The notes under the pieces are model-generated. The model ran no database searches. It had not been told where the DNA came from and saw only the letters and a list, made by a program, of their open reading frames with translations. From the NCBI RefSeq assembly GCF_002797935.1, contig NZ_PGER01000001.1, forward strand, positions 2,976,001-3,040,000: a DNA stretch of 64,000 nt, read 5' to 3'. This DNA comes from Flavobacterium sp. 1 (GTDB taxonomy: Bacteria > Bacteroidota > Bacteroidia > Flavobacteriales > Flavobacteriaceae). Positions 35,992 to 46,128 of the stretch are shown here, one piece after another. How positions within the stretch are numbered: the stretch's first letter is position 1; each line of letters begins with the position of its first letter. A program made the position numbers and the translations under genes.

Positions 35992-36918
35992 ATGAAAAGT
36001 CTTAAAGAACGTATATTGGAATTAAAAAAAGAGAAAAATGCCGTAATCTTAGCGCATTATTATCAAGAATCTGATATACAAGATGTGGCAGATTATGTAG
36101 GAGACAGCTTGGGATTATCTCAAGAAGCAATGAAAGTAGACGCCGATATTATCCTTTTCGCAGGAGTTCACTTCATGGCCGAAACTGCCAAAATATTAAA
36201 CCCTACCAAAAAAGTTATTTTGCCGGATTTGAAAGCAGGCTGTTCATTAGCCGAATCATGTCCTCCAGAAGATTTCAAAAAATTTACAGAAGCACATCCT
36301 GACCATATCGTAATCACTTATGTAAACTGCTCTGCCGAAGTAAAAGCATTGACAGACATTGTGGTTACTTCCTCGAATGCCGTTAAAATTGTAGAATCTA
36401 TTCCAAAAGACAAACCTATTATTTTTGCTCCGGATAAAAATCTGGGTAAATATGTAATGGAACAAACGGGCAGAGAAATGTTGCTTTGGGACGGTTCTTG
36501 TGTGGTTCACGAAGCTTTTTCATTGGATAAACTGGTGGCTTTGTACAAACAAAATCCAGACGCTCAAATCATTGCGCATCCGGAATCTGAAACACATATT
36601 CTGAAAACGGCAAACTACATTGGGTCAACCGCAGGAATGATTAATTATGTAAAAACCAATCCAAGCAACAAATTTATTGTAGCTACCGAAGCGGGAATTT
36701 TGCATAAAATGAAACAGGAGGTTCCTAACAAAATATTGATTCCGGCACCATCAAACGAGGATAACACCTGTGCCTGCAGTGAATGCGGCTACATGAAAAT
36801 GAATACCCTTCAAAAAGTATATGACTGCTTATTGAACGAAACTCCTGAAGTTAATGTCCCGGACGACATTAGAGAAAAAGCTTTAATCCCAATCGAACGC
36901 ATGCTCGAATTATCATAA
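35992..36918 (+). CDS. nadA: Quinolinate synthase
   Basis: A 308-residue NadA, a 4Fe-4S enzyme that condenses iminoaspartate with dihydroxyacetone phosphate to quinolinate in NAD synthesis. It carries [19 protein letters not shown] near the N-terminus, cluster cysteines in [10 protein letters not shown], in NCSAEVKA and in the C-terminal [12 protein letters not shown], and the HPE motif in IAHPESE. nadB follows 2 nt later. Confidence 0.97.
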   Translation: MKSLKERILELKKEKNAVILAHYYQESDIQDVADYVGDSLGLSQEAMKVDADIILFAGVHFMAETAKILNPTKKVILPDLKAGCSLAESCPPEDFKKFTEAHPDHIVITYVNCSAEVKALTDIVVTSSNAVKIVESIPKDKPIIFAPDKNLGKYVMEQTGREMLLWDGSCVVHEAFSLDKLVALYKQNPDAQIIAHPESETHILKTANYIGSTAGMINYVKTNPSNKFIVATEAGILHKMKQEVPNKILIPAPSNEDNTCACSECGYMKMNTLQKVYDCLLNETPEVNVPDDIREKALIPIERMLELS

Positions 36919-36920
36919 GA

Positions 36921-38459
36921 ATGATTACAACCAATTATTTAATCATAGGTTCTGGTGTAGCAGGTTTGACCTTTGCCCTAAAAATGGCCAACCGTTTTCC
37001 TGAGAGAACCATTACTATCATTACCAAAGCCAACGCTGACGAATCCAATACCAAATATGCACAAGGAGGAATCGCAATTGTTACCGACAAAACCGAAGAT
37101 TCGTATCAAAAACACATCGAGGACACGCTGATTTGCGGAGACGGCTTGTGTGATGAAACTGTGGTTAAAATGGTTATTACCGAGGGGCCAAAACGTTTGA
37201 AAGAACTCATCGAATGGGGTGCTCAGTTTGACAAAAACGCTAAAGGAACTTTTGATTTAGGCAAAGAAGGAGGCCATTCAGAAAACAGAGTCGTGCATCA
37301 CAAAGACCAAACCGGCCACGAAATTCAGCGCGCTATTTTGGAACAGGTAATGCAAAAAGAAAACATTAGTGTTCTGGATCATCACTTTGCACTGGAATTG
37401 ATTACACAAGACAATCGTTGCGTAGGTGCATATGCCCTTGACGAAAAGACAAACGAGGTAATCACCTACCAATCTGATTTTACTTTGCTGGCTACTGGCG
37501 GAATTGGACATCTTTATGGACATACCACCAATCCAATCATAGCAACTGGTGACGGAATTGCGATGGCTTATCGTGCCAATGCATTAATCCAAGACATGGA
37601 ATTTATACAATTTCACCCAACAGCGTTATTTGATACTACAGGTGGTTCCAAATTTTTAATCTCAGAAGCCGTTCGCGGTTTTGGAGCTAATTTAAGAACC
37701 AAAAAAGGTGATCTGTTCATGCTCAATTACGACTCGAGAGGCGATCTTGCTTCTAGGGACATTGTTTCCCAAAGTATCGATTTGGAACTCAAAAAATCGG
37801 GTGATGAATGCGTGTATTTGGATTGTACGCATTTGGATATGGCGGCATTCAAAAACCATTTTCCAATGATTTACAAACACTGCAAAAAAGTGGGTATCGA
37901 CCTTGAAAAAGAATGGATTCCCGTTGTTCCTGCCCAACATTATTTGTGTGGAGGAATAGTGGTTGACATTAACGGAAAAACATCCATAGAAAATTTATTC
38001 GCCTGTGGCGAATGTTCGAGAACAGGATTGCACGGAGCTAACAGACTAGCCTCAAACTCGTTATTGGAAGCTTTGGTATACTCGGATAAAATCTACCATT
38101 ATTTGGCTCAAAATCCTTTTATCGAGCCAAAAACAGCTGCCACCATCCCACAATGGTCAATTGAACCGAAAACAAAAATCGCTCCCGAATACATTGCCCA
38201 AACCAAAGCAAAACTGCAATTATTGATGCGTCAAAATGCTGGAATAGTACGATTTGATTCAGATTTATTACAGGCAAAAGAAGTCCTTAAAAATCTGCAA
38301 AACGAAATTGACGAAAAGATACAAAACCATTTGGTCTGCACCGATTTGTACGAATTAAATAATATGATTGACATCGGGAATCTTATTGTTCAGCAATCGA
38401 TCGACCGTAATGGCAATTGTGGCGGATTTGTAAAATACGATTCGAAAGACATTAAATAA
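36921..38459 (+). CDS. nadB: L-aspartate oxidase
   Basis: A 512-residue flavoenzyme oxidising L-aspartate to iminoaspartate for NadA. The FAD-binding motif is IIGSGVAGLTFALKMA (about 7-22). Also visible are the SGGS-like NTKYAQGGIA block, HPTALF, the catalytic SEAVRGFGANL and CGGIVVDINGKTS with NLFACGECSRTGLHGANRLASNS. The same protein can use fumarate or nitrogen oxides indirectly as acceptors under anoxia in other bacteria. Operon with nadA; nadC is not adjacent. Confidence 0.97.
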   Translation: MITTNYLIIGSGVAGLTFALKMANRFPERTITIITKANADESNTKYAQGGIAIVTDKTEDSYQKHIEDTLICGDGLCDETVVKMVITEGPKRLKELIEWGAQFDKNAKGTFDLGKEGGHSENRVVHHKDQTGHEIQRAILEQVMQKENISVLDHHFALELITQDNRCVGAYALDEKTNEVITYQSDFTLLATGGIGHLYGHTTNPIIATGDGIAMAYRANALIQDMEFIQFHPTALFDTTGGSKFLISEAVRGFGANLRTKKGDLFMLNYDSRGDLASRDIVSQSIDLELKKSGDECVYLDCTHLDMAAFKNHFPMIYKHCKKVGIDLEKEWIPVVPAQHYLCGGIVVDINGKTSIENLFACGECSRTGLHGANRLASNSLLEALVYSDKIYHYLAQNPFIEPKTAATIPQWSIEPKTKIAPEYIAQTKAKLQLLMRQNAGIVRFDSDLLQAKEVLKNLQNEIDEKIQNHLVCTDLYELNNMIDIGNLIVQQSIDRNGNCGGFVKYDSKDIK

Positions 38460-38478
38460 TCCAGATAAAATAAATTTT

Positions 38479-38526
38479 AAAAAGTCTCTTAACAATACAG
38501 TTGAGAGACTTTTTTTTAGATGATAA
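38479..38526. terminator. Bidirectional terminator after nadB
   Basis: Stem AAAAAGTCTCTTAAC / GTTGAGAGACTTTTT with one G-T wobble and a 6-nt loop, then T's; between convergent nadB and the hydrolase gene. Confidence 0.9.
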
Positions 38527-38559
38527 TTGCAAACATTACTTATTTACATCTATCTTTTA

Positions 38560-39651
38560 TTATAAAGTTTTTATACTCTTAAAAATTTTAGTTTGTGCTT
38601 CTAAAACTGATGCATTAAAACCATGTGCTGTTTTTGGCAGCAAATAATACTTTTTTTCTGGTGCTTTTATTTTATCAAAATAAGCTTTGGAAGCTTCTTT
38701 TGGCGTAAGCAAGTCTTCATTTCCCTGAATTAAATACACAGGTATTTTAAACTCAAAATTGTCTCTCATCAAATCAATCGCGGCACTCATGGACTGCACT
38801 CCAAGTTTGCTGTCTCCTGTGTAATTGACAAATGAATAATCATCCCCCTCTTCTCGATTTTGGCTGTCTTTTGGATTATTATAAGCAGGAGATTCAACAA
38901 ACCAAGATTCGGGAGCGGGAACCGAATTCGCGCTTTCATATTTCTTTAAAACTCTAAACAGCTGACCCACTTTTTTGGCTCTGTCATAAGGCGGTTTGCC
39001 TATAGCGTTCAAAACTTCTAAAGACACCTTATCATTTTTATCTTGGGCAATTTTATAAATTTTGTTATAAAATGTTTCATCAATAACAGGATTTACAATT
39101 TGAGAATGACCCACATAAGCATAAAAAAGATCTGGTCGCTTAGTTGCAATTTTAACTCCAAGTGCCGATCCCCAAGAAGTACCAAAAAGTATGATTTTTT
39201 GTTTTCCCAAATGCTTCAAAAGATATTCAGACACCGCAATTCCATCGGCTGTCATTTGTTCTAATGTTAATGGATTTGCTTGTAAAAATTCGGGCGTTAA
39301 TTCTTCTGGAGCGGTACGTCCAAAAGTTTTTCCAGTACCCCGCTGATCCCATTGAACTATAATAAAATCTTTAGACAGATCTTTGTACAGATTATCCGAA
39401 TAAGGGCTTATTGGACTGCCCGGTCCTCCGTGAATAAACAATATTACGGGTTTGGAACTTTCTCCCTTGATAGTAATCCATTGCTCAATACCATTAATCG
39501 AAACAAAGCTCTCTTCGGAAACTTGTTTTTTAACAATAGAGTCATTAAAAGGATGAACAATTACAGTGTGAATTGGAGATTTAGCAAAAACTGATGTTGC
39601 TAAAAACAAATGAAGCAATACTAAACTTAAAGTGCTAGAGAGATTTTTCAA
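38560..39651 (-). CDS. Secreted alpha/beta hydrolase, proline-iminopeptidase-like
   Basis: A 363-residue alpha/beta hydrolase with signal peptide (1-23, ending SVFAK). Oxyanion motif HGGPGSP (74-80), DQRGTGKT, nucleophile S159 in GTSWGSALG, acid in IQGNEDLLTP and catalytic histidine in KTAHGFN: the layout of prolyl iminopeptidases and related S33 peptidases. The signal peptide indicates a periplasmic or exported enzyme. The start is a TTG at 39651; no in-frame ATG lies upstream within reach, and the TTG gives a complete signal peptide. Confidence 0.85.
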   Translation of the reverse strand: MKNLSSTLSLVLLHLFLATSVFAKSPIHTVIVHPFNDSIVKKQVSEESFVSINGIEQWITIKGESSKPVILFIHGGPGSPISPYSDNLYKDLSKDFIIVQWDQRGTGKTFGRTAPEELTPEFLQANPLTLEQMTADGIAVSEYLLKHLGKQKIILFGTSWGSALGVKIATKRPDLFYAYVGHSQIVNPVIDETFYNKIYKIAQDKNDKVSLEVLNAIGKPPYDRAKKVGQLFRVLKKYESANSVPAPESWFVESPAYNNPKDSQNREEGDDYSFVNYTGDSKLGVQSMSAAIDLMRDNFEFKIPVYLIQGNEDLLTPKEASKAYFDKIKAPEKKYYLLPKTAHGFNASVLEAQTKIFKSIKTL

Positions 39652-39838
39652 AGTATGTTGATTAATTGATTGAAAATTAATATGTAATAAGACTACATTA
39701 TTTCAATTTGTTACGCTTTTCCCTAGATCCATTAAATAGACCTTTGCCATTACTGATGGTTTTTGAGAACTTTGTACAATGCAATATAATCTCAAGCATT
39801 ATTACAAATACTAAACAATCAAATTCTGAAACCAATAT

Positions 39839-41365
39839 TTACTTATAATTTTTCTTCCGTTCCATTTCGTCCTTTATTCTTTTATTGATGTCTACTTTTG
39901 CTCCTCGCAATACATAAATCGAAATTTCGGGTTCTCTGGCAAATTTGTTAATTCTTTTTCCTGCCAAATAAACGGTGTCAAATAACGGAATTTCTCTTTT
40001 TCGGTCTTTATCATCATCGTCTTCCTCTTTTACTAAAATCACATCTTTAATTTTCATGCCCAAAGGAAGCCAATTGATATAATCGGCATTAAAGGAATGG
40101 GCAACCACTTTTTTGTTAGTCGTGTAATAATTGATAGCTCCTGCCTGCCCATAATTATCACAAAGAATTAAAGAATATTCCAAATCTGGCAATGTTCCTG
40201 CGACTGAATCCACTTTTATAGCCAATTCTTTCCAACCCAGCATATCGGCAAAATCTTGTGGTAATAAATGATCCTTCCCGTCTTCCCAACGAAGCAACCC
40301 AAATTTTTGATAGGCTTTGGCGTGATTCACTATATATTCTGGACTTTTATTTGGGAAAAAAGCTTTGTACATCGGTATAAAAGACAGTATGGGCAATAGA
40401 ATTAAAACAGGCTGTAAATACCTTTTCCAACCATCTTTTAATTGGTTAGCCAAATAAACGGAACCAAAGGAAATATAAATAGGATAAAGTCCAATAGCAT
40501 AATAATCTTTGGCTTTAAAATACATAAAAACAGCAAGCGTAAAAATTATGCTCCAAAAGAACAGCTTGTATTTTTGGAACGGTTTGTACAATAATAATGC
40601 TAACCATCCTGATACAATCACTAAAAAAGAACCAATAAAGAAGAGCAATTGCGATTTTAAAAATTCCAATCGATCCACGTATACTAACTGCGTTTTGGCT
40701 AATTCCTTTAAATGGTGAATCACGGGAAAGCCGTTTGTGTATTGCCATAAAAGGTTTGGCGCAATTAACAGCAAGCCTAAAACAAATGCAATATACAATT
40801 TTGGCTGGGCAAAGATTTTGCGTTCTTCTGTCAATAAAATGGCAGGAATCAATCCAATAATCAAAAATCCAATGTTGTATTTATTCAAGAAACCAAAAAC
40901 AAAAACGATTGCCAAAATGAAAAGCCATTTGGTGTTTTTGGAATTGATATATTTGATCAACACAAAATAAAAAGTTGTCCAACACAACACATCAAAAGAG
41001 TTGGGCTGATACAACGTATTCAGTCTTAAAAGTGCCGAGAAAAATACGCAGGTTGCTCCTAAGATCAAAGCAAACAAACTGCCTTTTAATTCTTCGATAG
41101 TTTTCCAAACTACAACAATGGTCAAAGCTCCGAACAAAGCAGGAAAAAATTTAATCCAAAAAACAGAATTCCCCAAAAGGTAAATAAGATAGGAAATCCA
41201 AGAGGTAAAAGGCGGTACCGACAAATAACCCCAAGCCAAATGATGTGCTTGATCAAGGTGCAGATATTCATCCCGCTGTAAGTCGTAGTCGGTGCTTATC
41301 AATGAGTATTGCAATACAAATTTCAGGATAATGAAGCCGAGTAAAAGTAAAGTTTTTTTGTCCAT
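39839..41365 (-). CDS. Glycosyltransferase family 39 membrane protein
   Basis: A 508-residue protein with about eleven membrane helices and an early acidic loop containing QRDEYLHLDQAHHLAWGYLSVPPF. This matches the DE motif of ArnT/PMT-like GT39 enzymes, which transfer sugars from lipid-linked donors to lipids or proteins outside the cytoplasmic membrane. A soluble C-terminal part (about 330-508) follows. Acceptor unknown. The SRPBCC gene lies 9 nt upstream. Confidence 0.82.
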   Translation of the reverse strand: MDKKTLLLLGFIILKFVLQYSLISTDYDLQRDEYLHLDQAHHLAWGYLSVPPFTSWISYLIYLLGNSVFWIKFFPALFGALTIVVVWKTIEELKGSLFALILGATCVFFSALLRLNTLYQPNSFDVLCWTTFYFVLIKYINSKNTKWLFILAIVFVFGFLNKYNIGFLIIGLIPAILLTEERKIFAQPKLYIAFVLGLLLIAPNLLWQYTNGFPVIHHLKELAKTQLVYVDRLEFLKSQLLFFIGSFLVIVSGWLALLLYKPFQKYKLFFWSIIFTLAVFMYFKAKDYYAIGLYPIYISFGSVYLANQLKDGWKRYLQPVLILLPILSFIPMYKAFFPNKSPEYIVNHAKAYQKFGLLRWEDGKDHLLPQDFADMLGWKELAIKVDSVAGTLPDLEYSLILCDNYGQAGAINYYTTNKKVVAHSFNADYINWLPLGMKIKDVILVKEEDDDDKDRKREIPLFDTVYLAGKRINKFAREPEISIYVLRGAKVDINKRIKDEMERKKNYK

Positions 41366-41374
41366 TGGATACTA

Positions 41375-41797
41375 TTAGTTACTTTCAATAATCTCTTTTA
41401 ACGCAATTAATACTGGATTTTCTTCAGTACTTTCTTTTTCCTCTACTGCTCCAGGTCTGTTATCTTCTTTTATAATTTCTAGCTGAACAGCATTTTCCGA
41501 TTCAGAAATAAAGTAGCTCATAATGAAATAATTTTCTTCTTTGTCCTCAAGGTCGGGTCTTGGAAAAAACAAACTGTATTTTATGAGTTCGTTTGGAATG
41601 ACTTCTAATATTTTGCCCCATTGCTCAAATACTTTATTATCCCACTCCACTCTAAATCTAATTTCGCTGCCCACTTTCCAATCTGTCAAAAGGTCGCTTC
41701 CGTATTGCCATTTTTTAACCAATTCGGGTTTAGTAAGTGCATCCCAAACTTTTTGCTTGGTCGCATTGATGAGAATTGTAGATTTACTTGTTATCAT
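41375..41797 (-). CDS. SRPBCC/AHSA1-type ligand-binding protein
   Basis: A 140-residue START-like protein. It has SKSTILINATKQKVWDALTKPELVKKW, the first strand and helix of AHSA1 proteins, and the hydrophobic cavity strands that follow. Such proteins bind hydrophobic ligands or serve as HSP90 co-factors; the specific role is unknown. It shares a transcript with the GT39 gene. Confidence 0.8.
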   Translation of the reverse strand: MITSKSTILINATKQKVWDALTKPELVKKWQYGSDLLTDWKVGSEIRFRVEWDNKVFEQWGKILEVIPNELIKYSLFFPRPDLEDKEENYFIMSYFISESENAVQLEIIKEDNRPGAVEEKESTEENPVLIALKEIIESN

Positions 41798-41986
41798 TTC
41801 AGTTTTATTTATTTAATTGGGTTTTTTTCGTATTCTACTGATTTTTATTAATTAAAATGTAAATATAATAGAAATAAACTACAAAGAACAATGCTATCTC
41901 TTCTCGTTTTTTCATTCAGATGTACGAGAAATTTGAAAATAGTATTAATAAAAATCATCTCGCTTTCCCTAAACGTCTTATAAACT

Positions 41987-42104
41987 GCGTGAAGGATAGA
42001 AGCTAGCTACCAAAGTAGCGCGGATAGCCCGACCGCCGATAGGAAAAAGGGCAATGACAACAACGAAACTAGCCCTTTTTTCTAGCGGTGGTCACGCCCA
42101 AATT
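41987..42104 (+). repeat. Family-1 intergenic repeat, copy D
   Basis: GCGTGAAGGATAGAAGCTAG, AAAGTAGCGCGGATAGCCCGACC, internal AAAAAGGGC/GCCCTTTTT hairpin and terminal GGTCACGCCCAAATTA. It is the most complete copy. The 375-bp gap 41798-42172 contains only this element and AT-rich flanks. Confidence 0.82.
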
Positions 42105-42172
42105 AATTTTTAGCAACAAAAAAATCCCAGTCGTAAAACTAGGATTTCTAATGGATAAGATATTTTCAATCG

Positions 42173-42424
42173 CTATTTTTGTTGCGGTTTATTCCCCGAT
42201 GGCAGGTAATACAGCCAGCTAAAGCCTATTAAAAACAGAACTAATGAGGCGACAAATGCCGGTATTAAAATTTCTGTGTTATTTTCTAAAGCGTTGTTCA
42301 ACGAGGCATACAACAACCAAATCTGAATTGTGACATTCAAAATTAATATGAATATCAAGGTCGAAAGAATATTGTTCAGCTTGTTGGGATTCGCTTGGTT
42401 TTGACTGGTTCTAAAGGTACTCAT
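42173..42424 (-). CDS. Small two-helix membrane protein of the nitrate cluster
   Basis: An 83-residue protein with two hydrophobic helices (about 15-40 and 52-75) joined by a short polar loop, ending in a polar tail. No family recognised. It follows the Rieske gene by 111 bp that hold an ATTAAG-word inverted repeat (42466-42525), so co-transcription with the nitrate module is plausible but not certain. Confidence 0.55.
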   Translation of the reverse strand: MSTFRTSQNQANPNKLNNILSTLIFILILNVTIQIWLLYASLNNALENNTEILIPAFVASLVLFLIGFSWLYYLPSGNKPQQK

Positions 42425-42465
42425 AGCTGTGGGGTTTAGAAAAATAAAATATTTCCTTTTTTTTT

Positions 42466-42525
42466 ACCATTAAGAAATTAAGTGAAGTTAAGTTTTAGCT
42501 TAATGATTCTTAATCTCTTAATGGT
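42466..42525. repeat. Word-like inverted repeat (ACCATTAAGA/TCTTAATGGT)
   Basis: Perfect 10-bp arms at 42466-42475 and 42516-42525 enclosing more TTAAG/CTTAA words. A similar sequence lies at 21215-21305 between norD and the DUF438/PAS gene. It may end or stabilise transcripts. Confidence 0.5.
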
Positions 42526-42535
42526 TTAATTTATT

Positions 42536-43051
42536 TTAAACGGCATGTTCTTCGTGATGCGATGCTTTTACATAGATATCATTTTCCTTGAAAAAAACTT
42601 CCAAACTTGGCAATGCTCTTGGAGGCGGTCCTCCCAGAACATCTCCCGTTTTAGCGTCAAATGATCCTTCGTGGCATGGGCAATGAATGATTCCGGTGCC
42701 GGGTTTGTAAAATACGGAACATGAAAGATGGGTGCATTTTTGCTCATAGGCTTTGAAATCTCCATTTTCGAGATGAATCAAAATATACGGGATGGTGCTT
42801 CCCTCAATCACAAAAGCGCGTGTTCCACCTAAAGGAACCTCGTCTTTTTTGCAAACAAAATGCTCTCCCTCTACTTCTTCTTTGGGAAGCAAATAGGCTT
42901 TGGCCGCTACGAGCCCGCTTCCTACCATCAGTCCGCCCGAAACCAGGGTCAGGAATTTAGCAAAATCACGACGACTGACATTGGTTGCCTGCTGTTTGAG
43001 GATTGGAAAGTCTTTCTTCCAATTTTTATTTAAATTATCTTCTTTTGACAT
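42536..43051 (-). CDS. Rieske 2Fe-2S protein with Tat signal
   Basis: A 171-residue Rieske protein. The two ligand boxes are CTHLSC and CPCHEG. The N-terminal region has a twin-arginine motif (SRRDFAKF) before a hydrophobic anchor (about 32-52), so it should be folded in the cytoplasm and exported to the outer face of the membrane. No bc1 cytochrome b is encoded nearby; instead it is downstream of a NarI-like cytochrome b, a molybdoenzyme and a 4x[4Fe-4S] protein. Rieske subunits do occur in some archaeal nitrate reductase clusters. Confidence 0.93.
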   Translation of the reverse strand: MSKEDNLNKNWKKDFPILKQQATNVSRRDFAKFLTLVSGGLMVGSGLVAAKAYLLPKEEVEGEHFVCKKDEVPLGGTRAFVIEGSTIPYILIHLENGDFKAYEQKCTHLSCSVFYKPGTGIIHCPCHEGSFDAKTGDVLGGPPPRALPSLEVFFKENDIYVKASHHEEHAV

Positions 43052-43171
43052 TTCTTTATGTTAAAAAGTTTGTTTCAAGTTTAATGTTTCAAGTTTTTCA
43101 GAAGCTATCTGCAATCTAACTTTTACATCTATTCTCTTTATTCTATACTCTATTTTCTAAAATCTTAATAC

Positions 43172-43741
43172 TTAATAAATAATCAGTTCCGTACTTCCTT
43201 TCGGCATCATGATATTCACTTTGGTATTGACTATTTCCTTACCAAAAATGAAAGTATTGATTGGCGTGCTGTTCGGGCGCATTTCCTCAATTTCAGTTCT
43301 TGTTCCGTAAAATAAAGCACCGCTTGGGCAAACTGTTGCACACATTGGTTTTTTGCCAATGCTGGTTCTGTCATAACACATCGTGCATTTCATCATCAAA
43401 TCGTAAGATTCTTCTTTTTTCGGCACGCCAAACGGACAAGCCAGAACACAATTGGAGCAACCGATACATCTTTCGGTATTGGCGGTATGCACGATTCCAT
43501 TTTCGTCTTTGGATATCGCATCGGCGGGACATACATTCGCACATACGGGGTCGTCGCAATGCATACACACCTGCACGGTGGTTTGCACAGTCGAAGCCCG
43601 ATCTACATAATTGACACTGATTAAGGATTCCTGACCATTGGTCTCACATTCGGCGCAAGCCAATTCACAGGCTTTACAGCCAATGCAACGTTGCATATCT
43701 ACAAAAAATTCCTCGTTTTTATTGAAACTGGTGTAATTCAT
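43172..43741 (-). CDS. Four-cluster ferredoxin-type electron transfer subunit (NrfC/DmsB-like)
   Basis: A 189-residue Fe-S protein with 16 ligand cysteines in four motifs: [37 protein letters not shown] and CTMCYDR ... CATVCP. This is the layout of DmsB, NrfC, HycB and NarH-type electron conduits that join a molybdenum subunit to a membrane subunit. No signal peptide, so cytoplasmic. It lies 16 nt after the molybdoenzyme gene and presumably forms its electron-transfer partner. Confidence 0.93.
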   Translation of the reverse strand: MNYTSFNKNEEFFVDMQRCIGCKACELACAECETNGQESLISVNYVDRASTVQTTVQVCMHCDDPVCANVCPADAISKDENGIVHTANTERCIGCSNCVLACPFGVPKKEESYDLMMKCTMCYDRTSIGKKPMCATVCPSGALFYGTRTEIEEMRPNSTPINTFIFGKEIVNTKVNIMMPKGSTELIIY

Positions 43742-43757
43742 ATTTCTTTTTTATAGA

Positions 43758-45974
43758 TTAAACACTTGCATACGCTGTTGATTCTTTTGAAGGCCCAGCA
43801 ATTTCCTTGAGCGGTTCCAAATGGCAGGCACACACTTTGAACTCCGGTATTTTGGAAATTGGGTCTAATGTTCCCGGCGTTAACTGATTGGCCGATTTTT
43901 TACCCGACCAATGGTACGGTATAAAAACAGTATCTTCCCGAATGGTTTCCACGATATTCGCAGGAAAAATTCCTTCCCCTCGTCGGGTGGAAACTTTTAT
44001 TAATTCTCTTTGCTTGATTCCAAATTGTTGTGCCAGTTTAGGATGAATTTCCAATAAAGGTTCAGGATATTGATCGACCAATTTACCAATTCTGCGGGTT
44101 TGAGTACCACTCAGATATTGAGACACTACACGGCCTGTTGTCAAAATCACAGGATAATCCGCATCAGTCACTTCACCCGGAAGCTTATAAGGAGCAGGAT
44201 TAAAATGTGCTTTCTCATCAGGGGTTTTAAACTTTTTGTCTTCCCATAATCTTGGTGTTCCCGGATGACCTATTGTTGGACATGGCCAAAATACACCCAT
44301 TTCATCTTCAATTCTTTGGTATGTAATTCCGTAATAATCGGCGGTTCCTCCTTTGGAAGCCACACGCAATTCGTTGAAAATAGCTTCACTGTTCTCATAC
44401 GTAAATTTATCTTTCACACCCAAACGTTTCGCCAATTCCAAAATAATTGAAGTATCAGTCCTCGCCATTCCTGGAGGCGTTACCGCTTGGCGAATGCGGA
44501 TCACCCTTCCTTCTGCAGATGTAGTGGTGCCTTCTTCCTCTTCCTGCAAAGAACCCGCCAGCACAATATCGGCGTGGCGTGCGGTTTCATTCAAGAAAAA
44601 GTCAATACAAACGTAATATTCCAGTTTTTCCAAAGCTTCGCGAACATAATTGCTATTCGGCAAAGACACTAGCGGATTAAAACAAATCGATATTAATCCC
44701 TTAATTTCTCCACGATGAATGGCTTCTATTATTTCGTAAGCCGAAAGCCCTTTCCCAGGCAAATCTTTCTCATTAATACCCCAAACTTCCGAAATATACT
44801 TACGGTGTTCCGGATTCTCAATATCTCTGTTACCCGGCAATTGATCGCATTTATGTCCATGCTCTCTACCTCCCTGTCCGTTTCCTTGACCTGTAATGGT
44901 TCCATAACCACAATATGGTCTGCCGATTCTTCCGGTAGCCAATACCAAATTGATGCAACCCAAAACATTATCCACACCTTTTGAGTGGTGTTCTATTCCA
45001 CGAGCGTGAAGCAAGAAACTCGTTTTGGCTTTGCCCCACAATTCGGCCGCTTCGCGTATTTTATTTTTGTCGATTCCCGTCACTTCCTCCGCCCATTCCA
45101 GCGTATAATCTTTTACGGCATCTATCGTTTCCTGAAAACCCGAAGTATAATTATCAATAAAATCGTGATCCAGCATATCGTGATCCACCAAGTATTTCAG
45201 CATCGCACCATACAAAGCCGAGTCTGTTCCCGGACGCACGTTCAAATGAATGTCGGCAGTTCTCGCCAGCGGAATCATCCTTGGGTCAATCACTATAATT
45301 TTGGCTCCTCGATCACGGGCTTTCCAAATCCAGTGTGTCAGCGTTGGGAAGGTTTCACTGATATTGGCACCAGCCACAATAATCACTTCAGCATATTCCA
45401 AATCCGAATAATTATTCGAAGCCCTGTCCAATCCAAACGCTTTCTTGTTCCCCGCACCTGCACTCACCATACACAAACGTCCGTTGTAATCCAGGTTTTT
45501 GGTTTTCAAGGCCACACGGGCAAATTTTCCAACCAAATAACTTTTCTCATTAGTCAACGAAACTCCCGACAGCATCGAGAACGCGTCATTCCCGTATTTT
45601 TCCTGAATACGTTTAATTTCCGAAACCGTTTTGTCCATCGCATCGTCCCAAGAAGTAGGCACAAATCCTTGTCCAAGGACACTTTTCAAAGGAGACATTA
45701 ATCGGTCGGGATGGTTATTCTGCAAATAGCGCTGAACCCCTTTTGGACACAGCCTACCTTCATTAAAAGGAAACTCCATCCAAGGCTCAAACCCCACCAC
45801 TTTATTTTCTTTCACCAACAATTGAATACCACATTGCATCCCGCAAAAACAACAATGCGTTTTCACAGCCTCATCCGGCTCGTCCCTGCCTACATATCCG
45901 TCCTTGGGCGCATAATTCAGTGTGGGTCCAAAATGCTTAACTATATTCTCCTCTTTTACTGGTAATTTTGCCAT
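43758..45974 (-). CDS. Molybdopterin nitrate reductase, NarB/NasA-like
   Basis: A 738-residue MGD-containing oxidoreductase. The 4Fe-4S site is C41-x2-C44-x3-C48-x27-C76. The Mo-ligand cysteine is in [12 protein letters not shown], as in assimilatory/periplasmic-type nitrate reductases. The [26 protein letters not shown] block and a C-terminal molydopterin-dinucleotide domain ([20 protein letters not shown]) fit NarB/NasA. There is no twin-arginine signal, so it is cytoplasmic. It lacks the C-terminal 2Fe-2S BFD domain and the flavodoxin or ferredoxin partners of classical assimilatory enzymes. Neighbours supply respiratory-type partners. ATG 45974 is preferred over a frame start at 46007. 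Confidence 0.9.
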   Translation of the reverse strand: MAKLPVKEENIVKHFGPTLNYAPKDGYVGRDEPDEAVKTHCCFCGMQCGIQLLVKENKVVGFEPWMEFPFNEGRLCPKGVQRYLQNNHPDRLMSPLKSVLGQGFVPTSWDDAMDKTVSEIKRIQEKYGNDAFSMLSGVSLTNEKSYLVGKFARVALKTKNLDYNGRLCMVSAGAGNKKAFGLDRASNNYSDLEYAEVIIVAGANISETFPTLTHWIWKARDRGAKIIVIDPRMIPLARTADIHLNVRPGTDSALYGAMLKYLVDHDMLDHDFIDNYTSGFQETIDAVKDYTLEWAEEVTGIDKNKIREAAELWGKAKTSFLLHARGIEHHSKGVDNVLGCINLVLATGRIGRPYCGYGTITGQGNGQGGREHGHKCDQLPGNRDIENPEHRKYISEVWGINEKDLPGKGLSAYEIIEAIHRGEIKGLISICFNPLVSLPNSNYVREALEKLEYYVCIDFFLNETARHADIVLAGSLQEEEEGTTTSAEGRVIRIRQAVTPPGMARTDTSIILELAKRLGVKDKFTYENSEAIFNELRVASKGGTADYYGITYQRIEDEMGVFWPCPTIGHPGTPRLWEDKKFKTPDEKAHFNPAPYKLPGEVTDADYPVILTTGRVVSQYLSGTQTRRIGKLVDQYPEPLLEIHPKLAQQFGIKQRELIKVSTRRGEGIFPANIVETIREDTVFIPYHWSGKKSANQLTPGTLDPISKIPEFKVCACHLEPLKEIAGPSKESTAYASV

Positions 45975-45989
45975 TTTATATTTATTTAT

Positions 45990-46128
45990 TTTACCGACAA
46001 GACACAAAGGCGCAATTTTTATTTTCTTTGCGACCTAATATCTTTGCAATGATTTTTCATATCACTAAGAAACTAAGTCGTAAGTTTTCATTTTCCTTGC
46101 GACCTTCCGCGTTTGCGGTGTATTTATT
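45990..46128. repeat. Degenerate AACCGC/CTTTGCGACC repeat
   Basis: CAAAGGCGCAA, TTTCTTTGCGACC, CCTTGCGACC and GCGTTTGCGGTG words, an eroded relative of the hairpin repeat at 9757-9844, between the cytochrome b and molybdoenzyme genes. Confidence 0.45.

Noticed and set aside
44985..45701. 238-codon open frame on the plus strand
   Set aside because: It lies fully antisense to the molybdoenzyme gene and has the arginine/histidine-rich composition of a shadow frame.
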